From Xiphydria camelus (taxonomy: Eukaryota > Arthropoda > Insecta > Hymenoptera > Xiphydriidae), in the NCBI GenBank assembly GCA_963678675.1, contig OY783191.1:16211096-16275095 (forward strand): a DNA stretch of 64,000 bases, read 5' to 3'. The notes below the pieces were generated by a model. The model was not told the DNA's origin. It did not search any database and saw only the letters and a program-made list of their open reading frames with translations. Of the stretch, positions 55,681 to 64,000 are shown in pieces (the first letter of the stretch is position 1; each line of letters opens with the position of its first letter). Made by a program: the position numbers and the translations under genes.

Positions 55681-56186
55681 CTGATTATTACTATTCTGAG
55701 CGAAAGATATGACTTTCGAGTATCTTACATCGCGCGTACAGTGTAGTACATTTTCTTAAAATTAGCTAAGGTGATGTTTAATGAGATATATTTCTCAAAC
55801 GTGTATGTCGATTTGATTCTGCGTGAGATAAATTGTAACATGGTTCTCAAGTTATATGAAAAAATCTTATAATTCGAAACAACTTAGTATCTGAGAAATA
55901 GAGATCTCGTAATAGAGAGTATGCACTATATACCTACAAAGTAAAAATAGCCTCGGTTTATTTTAGCGTTTTAGTTACAGACAAGTACTTTTCTTTTTTC
56001 GGTCCTTGGTGGTGAAGTTCCATCAAGTTTCTTTGCACGAAAACATATATTCACATCTGTGTAATCATTTAGAGTAATTGCCGATATGTAAGAGCCTTAA
56101 CCGAATGATATAGTTCGTCATTAACTTACGTGAATTTGTTAGAATATCCTTAACGTTTGATTGATCTTTTCATTATATGTTTACAG
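55681..56186 (+). other. Intron 3' end before HSPBP1 exon
   Basis: AT-rich intronic sequence ending in a pyrimidine-rich acceptor (CTTTTCATTATATGTTTACAG). No repeat termini are recognised, so this is probably native intron. Confidence 0.5.
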
Positions 56187-56589
56187 AGAAAGTCGTTCTT
56201 GAATGAAGCTTTGTCTTCAATGGCCGTGAACACAATAGAAGAATTACAAAAGGCAATTGCAATATTGTCAGGAGCTGGAGAACTCAGACTAGACGACGAC
56301 CCTTCAGATTATGAAGCAGCGCTTGAAAGAATTGGAGATTTCGTTGACAACATGGATATCGCTAACGATTTCTATAAGATTGGTGGATTTGCAATATTTC
56401 CACTCTGCTTGAACTCTTCTCACAGTGGTCTAAGGTGGAGAGCCGCTGATATTATTGCAGAATTATCTCAGAATAATCCGTTCTGCCAAAAAAGAGTATT
56501 AGAAGCGGGATTACTGCCTACACTGTTGAACATGGTTGATGCTGATCCATCCGAACAGACAAGAATTAAGGCTCTCTACGCAGTATCTT
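56187..56589 (+). CDS. HSPBP1 internal exon, armadillo-like core
   Basis: The exon runs from acceptor TTTACAG to donor CTTGTAAGC (403 bp, starting in phase 0 and ending in phase 1). It encodes RKSFLNEALSSMAVNTIEELQKAIAIL, then the armadillo-like repeats of HspBP1/Fes1 with IGDFVDNMDIANDFYKIGG, GLRWRAADIIAELSQNNPFCQ and LPTLLNMVDADPSEQTRIKALYAVS. HspBP1 wraps its curved repeat domain around the Hsp70 nucleotide-binding domain and drives nucleotide exchange. No stop or frameshift is seen. The next exon is not in the window, so the following intron exceeds 7.4 kb. Confidence 0.9.
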
Positions 56590-57117
56590 GTAAGCGAAAT
56601 TTTTACATACATAGTTTTACATCATTATTTTTCAGGCGGAACTTTATACAGAGTATATTATAACTACATTCAAATTAGCAGTAGACTCTTCGTGAAAAAT
56701 TGATATAATAATTTTAATGAAAGAAATGTTGAAATTTTAATATTTTTCAAATGGAAAAAGGTGGAAGTAGATCAACTGGAATATAGTATTGTATTTAAAA
56801 AACATTAGATATGCTAAGAATGTTCTATGAATATTCTTTAGGAATGTGATACGAAACTACTATAAATGTACGTAGTATAAGAAATGTCCCTAGTTATATG
56901 TTGTACGAACATTCTACAAAGTAAGTTTGAGTATAGTATGTGAACTTTAGGAATTATAATGTGTAGAACTTTTGGAAAGAAATAGACGATAGGAAAATTT
57001 ATGGTTCGCGCAACGCGATGCTTAATTGGTCCTAAACGATGAGTAGGATTAAGCAGGATCAATATTCGTTGTCAATGAAAATTTTCAATTGAGGTAGATA
57101 CGCTTGATTATAATATA
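56590..57117 (+). other. HSPBP1 downstream intron, native part
   Basis: AT-rich sequence after the donor at 56590 up to the Helitron at 57118. No gene or repeat end is recognised. Confidence 0.5.
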
Positions 57118-58310
57118 CTAGCGACCCGCCCCAGCTTCGCACGGGTAGATTGTGGATTGATTTTGGCCGTCATTTGACGAATTTTTAGCAGATATCTATT
57201 GGTAGGGAGCCATGCTACGCTAAAAAAACACTTGTATTTAATTTAAATTGGAAAGTATATTTCTTTTATTAATTTATCTTAAGGCCAGCAGATAGACAAT
57301 GTTTTTTATTTTTTTATTTGGAGTAAAAACGTGTAAATTTTTGTCAGTTTCATCGCAATCGGATGAACGGTTTAGGAAGGCATAAGAGACATACAGACAA
57401 ACATTCATTTTTATTTATATGCCTAGATAGAAGATGATTTTTATATATAATTACTAACTCAGAAATCCTAAAAGTTTTGTATTAAACATTTTTCTTTAAA
57501 ATGATATCCCGCTGAGAATCAGTCGCACCGGGACTTTTTGAACACCCTGTATAAGATTTACTAACTCAGAAACCTTTGCGGACATGCGTCCAACCATTCC
57601 CCAAAGTTTCATCGCAATCGGATGAACGGTTTAGGAAGGCATAAGAGACATACATACAGACAGACAGACAGACAAACATTCATTTTTATATAGGGTGATG
57701 ACTTCGCCGGTTTTCGACCAGTTTACGTTAGTTTGGTTGTCAACAATGCATAAGTCCAACATATACGCAGCTATTTGAACTAAAAGATTTACATATCGAA
57801 TCCACAGGAACTATAGAATTGGCCTGAATGTTAAAAATGTATCTAAATCTTTCTGAATATTAAAAAAATATGTATATTATGAAAAATACTGTTTTTCCCC
57901 ATTCTCGACCACCCATTTCCTAAGAGCGACCGGCAATGTTCCGGTTATCAACCGCCGCGCCGTTTGTCGCTTTTCGATCAGAGGATTTCCTTACTTATTA
58001 CTTCTTTTATATATACAGTGTGTAAATAAATGATAGGGGCAACCCCACATTTTTCTGCATAAAATGGAAATGGTTAGGCCGATCGATCTGAAATTGTACA
58101 GGCTAATGCCTATTTTAGTGCTTAAACAGTCTGTGAAATTTCATCGTGATCCATCACTTTAAAACATTTTTTTGCCATTTTTTGCATTTTTCGCGCATTT
58201 CAAAGCGTATATAAATGATAGGGGCACTTTTAATACAAAGTACTTTGCATAATGATGACTGTTAAAAACAATATTTTCTTTAAAATCATTATGATGATTT
58301 CCTGCGCTGC

Positions 58311-58463
58311 GAACAGCGCCTTTAGGCGCTCAGCCAGAGTCGCCCTTTCCGGGCGAACAGCGCCTTTAGGCGCACAGCCAGAGTCGCCCTTTACGGGCGA
58401 ACAGCGCCTTTAGGCGCTCAGCCAGAGTCGCCCTCTCCGAGCGAACAGCGACTTTAGGCGCTG
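58311..58463. repeat. 44-bp minisatellite with hairpins
   Basis: About 3.5 copies of a 44-bp unit each contain AGCGCCTTTAGGCGCT and GTCGCCCTTTCCGGGCGA, both self-complementary. It lies in the leader between the left terminal repeat and the transposase start and is GC-rich against an AT-rich background. Confidence 0.85.
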
Positions 58464-58667
58464 TGCATTTGTTTTCAGTAACTAACCAGTAATGCCCATT
58501 AGATCGCTTGTTTTCGACGCGCTAGCATCATACGTGTCTTCCGCGCTTTCGATCTCCCACCATCACATTGGCTGCCTAGAGAGCAATTAATTTCTGAGCG
58601 CTCCGCAGCAAAAGTGTTAAAGAAAATATTGTTTTCCTTGTTCGTTATTGGCTTGATTTGTAAGGCT

Positions 58668-59726
58668 ATGGGCAGAAAAGCGGCACTGACTGATGTAGAG
58701 AAGGGACAAATAAGCGCCTTCAAAGAGGAAGGCCTCTCAAATCGCGAAGTCGCGCGCAGAATCGGTCGTTCTTCGAACGTTGTTGATGCATTCGTGAAGA
58801 AAGGCGACAACTACGGCAAGAAGAAGTCCCCTGGAAAACCCCCAGTTCTTTCGCTGCGGACGAAACGCGCGATTCGAGCGGCTGCGGCCAATTCTACGAA
58901 GGGAACCCGTCAAATCCAGAAAGAGTTAGCGCCGGAGAACTGCCATATGACTGTGTGGAAAGCGTTGAAAGAGTCGCCAAACATGCGATACGAAAAGATG
59001 AAACTCGTTCCTAAGTTATCTAGTGAACACAGACGTCTCCGAGCCGAATTCGCTGACCGACATCAAACCTGGTCTACTGAATGGGATACGGTAATATCGC
59101 ATTTTTTAAAAATGTATAACGAAAGAGTCGCAAAAGTACGCAATCTTTTTCAGATTGTGTGGTCGGATGAAAAGAAGTTTAATTTAGACGGACCCGATGG
59201 TTTGGCCTATTATTGGCATGATCTCCGCACCGATCCTCGATACTTTTCGCGACGGAACTTCGGTGGTGGCAGCGTCATGATAAGGGCTGCCTTCTCAGCG
59301 TTCGGCAAGACGTCGTTAGCGTTTGTTAATGGTCGTATGAACTCAACGGCGTATCAGGAAATGATGGGCGAACATTTGTTGCCTTATCTAAATAAGTTTC
59401 AAGCCGCGAACTTGACTTACATGCAGGATAACGCTTCTGTCCACGCGTCTGCTAGTACTAAGGAGTGGTTCTCTCAGCGAAATATTCCACTGCTAACGTG
59501 GCCAGCGCGCTCACCGGACATCAACCCGATAGAAGATCTTTGGGGCCAGCTCGTACGCACGGTCTACGCCGATTGCCGGCAGTACAGCAACACAACAGAG
59601 CTGAAGACGGCCATCCAGAGCGCGTGGGATCAAGTCACCACCAAACAGCTGCGCGACCTCGTGAATTCCATGCCAAAGCGCATTAACTTGCTCATAAAGA
59701 ATGGCGGAAAACCTATTAAGTATTAA
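58668..59726 (+). CDS. Tc3-like transposase with probable 63-nt intron
   Basis: The frame is open for 352 codons from MGRKAALTDV. The N-terminal bipartite HTH has EGLSNREVARRIGRS and then TKGTRQIQKEL. The catalytic residues are Asp 167 in WSDEKKF, Asp 254 in MQDNASVH and Glu 289 in SPDINPIEDLWG, an exact DD34E spacing. Residues 142-162 are absent from relatives and correspond exactly to a GT-AG segment, 59091-59153 (GTAATAT...TTTTTCAG). Removing it gives 331 residues, the usual Tc3 length. The frame also opens 18 codons earlier, but this Met starts the conserved part. It is likely intact and possibly active. Confidence 0.9.
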   Translation: MGRKAALTDVEKGQISAFKEEGLSNREVARRIGRSSNVVDAFVKKGDNYGKKKSPGKPPVLSLRTKRAIRAAAANSTKGTRQIQKELAPENCHMTVWKALKESPNMRYEKMKLVPKLSSEHRRLRAEFADRHQTWSTEWDTVISHFLKMYNERVAKVRNLFQIVWSDEKKFNLDGPDGLAYYWHDLRTDPRYFSRRNFGGGSVMIRAAFSAFGKTSLAFVNGRMNSTAYQEMMGEHLLPYLNKFQAANLTYMQDNASVHASASTKEWFSQRNIPLLTWPARSPDINPIEDLWGQLVRTVYADCRQYSNTTELKTAIQSAWDQVTTKQLRDLVNSMPKRINLLIKNGGKPIKY

Positions 59727-60807
59727 AATACCTTTTTGTTGTTATTTGATTCTTTTAAAGTTTTATAAATTATGTTATTAAAAGTGTCCCTATCATTTAT
59801 ATACGCTTTGAAATGCGCGAAAAATGCAAAAAATGGCAAAAAAATTTTTTAAAGTGATGGATCACGATGAAATTTCACAGACTGTTTAAGCACTAAAATA
59901 GGCATTAGCCTGTAAAATTTCAGACCGATCGGCCTAACCATTTCCATTTTATGCAGAAAAATGTGGTTGTGGTTGTATATGTATATATATATATATATAT
60001 ATACAGTGTGTAAATAAATGATAGGGGCAACCACAATATATATATAATTCTGGCAATTTTGCTACTGCTTTTTCGTGTGGTGTTTTTTTATTTACAGTTT
60101 TTTCTTTTTTACTTTTAAAGAGAGAGCATTTATTCTTTCTTCCTTTCTTCTTTTTATACTCTTTATTCTATTTCTTGAAGTAGAACCTCTTTTCTTTGTA
60201 GATCCATTATTTAGTTTTTGAACAGGCCGCATCTGTAAAATACCTAAAAAATTACCTATAGAAGATATTTCATGCGTTCGAAACAAAACCCATTTTTCGT
60301 AACGTGAGAAAACCTATATTATAATCGGTGGTCGAAAACTAGATATGTGATACCCCATTTTTCGATCGCCCCGGTCGAAAACCGGCCGAACACTATAATT
60401 TAAATATCCCATTAAGCGACCACCTAATTTCAACTATTAAAAATGAAATTTTACGCGTTTTTTTGTATTGTAAGACTAGTAAAAGATGAACATATGCCCC
60501 TAATGCAAAGAGAAATTGTCACTGTGATATTACTTTAAAGTTACTTACTATTTCCTTGAAGCCACTTCACTATATTTCTTACACTGATTTTTAAATTGTA
60601 GCAACTGACCATATTCGACTTCAAATTCTAGTTTAGTTTTAAACCGCAAGGGGGTGCCACCTATAAGTGTAGTTGAATGGTGGATTTATGCAGTGGCGTA
60701 GTCAAAAATATTAAAAATGCGCTGATATTCTTATTTTCTTTAATTTTCTTTAAATCTGGTCGAAAACAGGGCGTGGTCGGCTAACCGGCGAAGTCACCCT
60801 ATATAGA

Positions 60808-61971
60808 TTTTATGTGAGATCTCTAGGCATGAAAATTGCTGTCGAAACAGTATAGTAGTATTCTACGAAAGACACATCAAATATTACGGATTGCACCATT
60901 TTTCGCCACGGGACTATTCATGCTGAGTGTCCATTTATTTTCGGGAAGCGCTAATATCGAATCTATTGCTTATTATCGGCGATGAAGCCGGTAGAATTCG
61001 GTCTTTGCATAAAAATAATATTTATATTTTTAAATTCAATTTGTAATTTGTATACATATTCAATATCACACGGAAAAGGAAGTGCTCGAAAAAATAGTTA
61101 TTCGGAAAGTTATAAGTGCGTTTCTCTCTACTACATCGTGACATCATCGAAAAGTCAGAGAGGGACACAGATGCCAAGCAATGAATGGGAGAGAGATAGG
61201 CTTACAAGATGATGACGTAGCTGCACTTTTAAATATCGTTTTCCAGTTTAAATAAAACCAAAAATAAGAAATGAAAAAATACAGATTTGAATAATTTTGT
61301 CCATATTTTTCAAAGCTGCAATAAAAAAATTAGTAAGAAAACCAAATTCATGTAAATGAAATTCAAATGTAAAAGGTAACTCAACGAAAACTAAGAGCCA
61401 GTTGCACTAACACTAACCAATTAATAATTAATTAAATAATTGATATATAATTTCTGATTCATGAACCAGATGTAAATTAAGACCTTAAGGGCTCCGTCCA
61501 GTTTGATTTAGAATCTAGTCTAATTGTCACGCAGTTCGTGATTGAAATGCAAAGTTAATCGTGTAGGATTTATGTTAGTGCAAAGGCGTGGAGGAAGAAT
61601 ATCATTACACCAGTACAGATAGATCCGTTTTCTGATAATTTGATGCCCTATTTTCTACGCCACTGTTAACAACGTATCTGCCGTCTAGCGACAAAACTTA
61701 GAACTACTTAGTTAACCAATAACAGCTCATGGCAGTCGCGAATTTACATCGGCTCTCATTTCTAGATAAAGAATATTTCACTAATAAACTATAGCGTTCT
61801 TCCCCAGTTATATGACCTACTACTATTGGAAACGTCAACCGAATCATATGGCGAGAAAACAGCTTGACATTCAAGGGTCTCAACGTTATTTGTTCAAAAT
61901 GAGCATACTCTACTTATTGTTAGCACGTTTAAATTTCACTGAGATTATCAGTATGGCTAAAAAGCCCTTAA
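60808..61971. other. Intronic sequence with one weak MITE candidate
   Basis: No gene. At 61405-61585 an 11-bp inverted pair (TTGCACTAACA and TGTTAGTGCAA) resembles ends of common insect MITEs that begin GAGCCAGTTGCAC. The remainder shows nothing I can support. Confidence 0.35.
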
Positions 61972-62676
61972 GGGGGTCGTCCACCTTCGAGTCGAAAATG
62001 AAAGCCTATTTTCAGGAATTAATTGAAAAGGAACTAATGAAGATAATTGAGTAAATTTTTTTTCTCTTATTGATAGATACTTCGCCTTTTAAAATGTATT
62101 TTTGAAAATTAATAATAATTGCACTCGCGGCCTTGGAACGTCCTTGAACTCGTCGCTGCAGAAATGTCATAGACAACTTTGTGGTAAGTCTTCGGCCATC
62201 TAAGTTGTCTAAAATCCAAAAACAAAAAATTTGTGTTACGTTGGCTATGTTTTCCCGAAGGGAAATTTTTTTATATTGCAATTTGTTAAAATTACGCAAT
62301 TGTTTGTGAAAAATTCGAATTTCGACCTATTCTTTTGACCTATCAGAAGCTGTAAAAATGGAACAAAACGAAAATTTGAAAATCGTAGTCGGGAAAACAT
62401 AGCCAACGTAACACAAATTAAAGACATTTTGTTTTTTGATTTTAGACAACTCAGATAGCCGAAGACAAAGTTGCCTATGACATTTCTGCAGCGACGAGTT
62501 CAAGGACGTTCCAAGGCCGCGAGTGCAATTATTATTAATTTTCAAAAATACGTTTTAAAAGGCGAAGTATCTATCAATAAGAGAAGAAAACATTTACTCA
62601 ATTATCTTCAGTAGTTCCTTCTCAATTAATTCCTGAAAATAGGCTTTCATTTTCGACTCGAAGGTAGACGACCCCC
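61972..62676. mobile_element. Palindromic TTAA MITE, GGGGGTCGTC ends
   Basis: TTAA at 61968-61971 and 62677-62680 flanks ends GGGGGTCGTCCACCTTCGAG and the inverse. Arms of about 310 bp fold on each other; the centre is near 62325. It is non-coding. TTAA and the purine start suggest the Kolobok type. Confidence 0.85.
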
Positions 62677-63183
62677 TTAACCCCTTAAGTGACAGAAGAC
62701 TGGGACACATTTTAAAACACATTATATGAACTCTTTTTATGTATATGTGACTTGGACTATAAAAAGGGGGAATTGTGCCAAAACACGTTTCGCTCAGAAA
62801 ACGCGTTTAAAGTTAGCGCTACCCCCACGTGCTTTTATTTGTTGTTTATCGTGATGTGCTCGGCTTCGTTCTAGCGCCTTGCGGTATTTCGGTACGAAGT
62901 CGGTTCTCCCCTCTCTTCGACGAGTTTACTGTAGTGTTTACCATGGTTACCGACGATATTCGTAGGATTAAAACGACGAGGAACGGAGCAAAGAGGGAGG
63001 CGTTTAGACTGTTGGAAGGAGAACTAAATACGACGTTCGACGTGTCTTCTCGCGTACTTTTCACGTATAGCCGCGTGCTACAAATAATCATAAACAACTG
63101 ATTTCGTTTGCCTAATTTACATGATAGTTATTATTTTTCTGTTGAGCGGTTTCTAATTTGGATGAAAGTGTGCGTCGTTTGAA
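62677..63183. other. Possible piggyBac-type left end and leader
   Basis: CCCCTTAAGTGACAG follows the TTAA at 62677 and looks like a piggyBac-type left terminus. It is followed by 500 bp of leader to the ATG at 63184. The right end would lie outside the window. Confidence 0.3.
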
Positions 63184-64000
63184 ATGGACCCAGATGATAC
63201 ATTTAACGATCTCGAGGAGTTTTATGGCGCTCCAAGAACGCTTGATAGTGATGATGATGATGATTTGTTGAGTACGGATGAAGAGACGTCGCGTGATTGT
63301 TTTTCAATGTATGATTCCCATTACGGAGATAGTCCGTGCACTTCTGCCGCTGTACCTACAACTTCGGCATTAGATTGGGATACACCACAGACATCTGCCG
63401 CGGCAGCTTCGCCTAAACATGACGTCGAAATTGAACACTCACACGCAGACCTGATCGAGTACAGCAAAATTGCCGTGATGTTTTCGCCTGATGCGCAGGC
63501 CTGTTGCTCTATGAAATGCAATCAGGTTCTACCGCAGGAAATCGTGCAAGAAGTTCGTAACACATTTCTGCAATTATCGAAGGCGGAGCAAGATCTCATT
63601 GTGTTGGTGCATCTTGAGTCGTTTCGGGAGCGTTCTGATATGATATCAGTTTACAAAAATCGACGACGGTACCGTGGTACTTCGCAGAAGGCAGACTACT
63701 TCCATAATCGGTATTCTTTTTTTGGTGCTGACATTTGTAAGGCCATGTACCTCTTCATTCACGACATGGGTAAGAAACGGTTTGAAAACCTCCAGAAACA
63801 TTCCCTCGAATTCGGCATTGAACCACGACGCCATGGCTCTACTGGCAAGGCGCACCGCCCCGATGCAATGTCAACTGACACCATAAATCATGTGGTAGAA
63901 TTCATCCGTAATTATGCTCGATAGTTTGCGGTACCATTACCAGGCAGAATGCCGAATTTTAAAAATTGGAAGGTAATGAAATTACCCTCCCACGAAACAA
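63184..64000 (+). pseudogene. Transposon protein start, cut by window edge
   Basis: The ATG at 63184 opens an acidic N terminus (DPDDTFNDLEEFYG, DSDDDDDLLSTDEE). It continues with RRRYRGTSQKADYFHN, FFGADICKAMYLFIHDMGKKRFENLQ and RRHGSTGKAHRPDA, then VEFIRNYAR and a TAG at 63922. The same frame then continues FAVPLPGRMPNFKNWKV to the edge, so the TAG is a nonsense change inside a longer protein. I recall this arrangement in unnamed transposon proteins of fish and invertebrates. It contains no recognised catalytic motif in the visible part. Confidence 0.55.

Larger units (their letters stand above)
31149..56186 (+). other. HSPBP1 intron of 25 kb filled with transposons
   Basis: The donor GTAACA at 31149 and the acceptor TTTACAG ending at 56186 are both phase 0. 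The intron holds a Penelope-like element, element E, the 16.6-kb structure I with its nested contents, and several MITEs. Confidence 0.7.
58016..60033 (+). mobile_element. Tc3/Bari-like transposon with IR/DR ends
   Basis: Terminal repeats of about 220 bp each carry two copies of AAATGATAGGGGC (at the outer end and about 185 bp in), the IR/DR layout of several Tc1-family elements. The left end is CAGTGTGTAAATAAATG after TA. At the right, similarity stops near 59966; a TA repeat follows, and the last block (60004-60033) points the same way as the left end instead of inverted. Confidence 0.75.
57692..60800. mobile_element. DNA element F, AGGGTGA ends
   Basis: The inverted ends AGGGTGATGACTTCGCCGG and AGGGTGACTTCGCCGG differ by a 3-bp indel. 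ATAT flanks both sides, but the site is an AT repeat, so the duplication is ambiguous. The subterminal parts share GGTTTTCGACC-type motifs. Its own sequence is about 57692-58015 and 60034-60800; the middle is the Tc3-like element. No gene of its own. Confidence 0.7.
57118..60807 (-). mobile_element. Second Helitron, split by element F
   Basis: The 3' end CTAG (before T) lies at 57118-57121 on the minus strand with the same GC-rich hairpin as 48931. The 5' TC end lies at 60806-60807. Without F it is about 0.6 kb. It keeps one 124-bp unit and no helicase motif beyond the last few codons. Confidence 0.7.

Noticed and set aside
58311..58463. Bacterial contamination or rRNA fragment, suggested by GC hairpins
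   Set aside because: It is a 44-bp minisatellite flanked on both sides by continuous transposon sequence.

Overview
This is a repeat-rich eukaryotic window, most likely from an insect and possibly a hymenopteran. Three things point that way: AT-rich intronic DNA, an insect-like transposon mix (Tc1/mariner, pogo, piggyBac, Transib, Helitron, R1-clade LINE, Penelope, Ty3/gypsy), and spliced exons of one host gene. No bacterial operons, rRNA genes or CRISPR arrays are present. The only host gene I recognise is HSPBP1, an Hsp70 nucleotide-exchange cofactor, on the + strand. One exon lies at 30914-31148 and the next at 56187-56589; they join in phase 0 across a 25-kb intron packed with mobile elements. 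The flanking exons are not visible.

1-6639 holds small MITEs: two piggyBac-like, one mariner deletion derivative, one pogo-like, one large foldback and a tRNA-derived SINE-like copy. 6640-14997 holds two adjacent foldback elements that both end in TAGYCCAG. Element A has a broken Ty3/gypsy gag-protease-RT fragment as its loop. Element B is a 5.8-kb near-palindrome built around 133-bp tandem repeats. 15065-30175 is a pogo-like element split by nested insertions: a Tc1 element holds a minus-strand R1-clade LINE, and the LINE holds a Transib (RAG1-like) transposon with an intact transposase and a perfect CGGCG target duplication.

30914-56589 is the HSPBP1 segment. Its intron contains a Penelope-like element with inverted ends (31274-37539). 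The Penelope GIY-YIG domain is split by element E (34037-36799), which carries a broken gene of a poorly characterised transposon family with EADT and SDTDV motifs. Next comes a 16.6-kb inverted-repeat structure, I (39031-55680). Its arms hold a TTAA-flanked transposon K and a DDE/SWIM transposon H. Its loop holds a LINE remnant, foldback elements C and D (D inside C, same TAGTCCAG ends) and a Helitron.

56590-64000 is downstream intron. It holds a second Helitron split by element F, which contains an intact Tc3-like transposase gene with a likely 63-nt intron, then a palindromic TTAA MITE and the start of another transposon gene at the window edge.

The protein-coding content is therefore almost entirely selfish DNA. 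The genes that still read open are the Transib transposase, the Tc3-like transposase and the R1 ORF2, whose RT motif is mutated from YADD to YADN. Family names rest on motif recognition without database searches. Nesting order and target duplications were read directly from the sequence.
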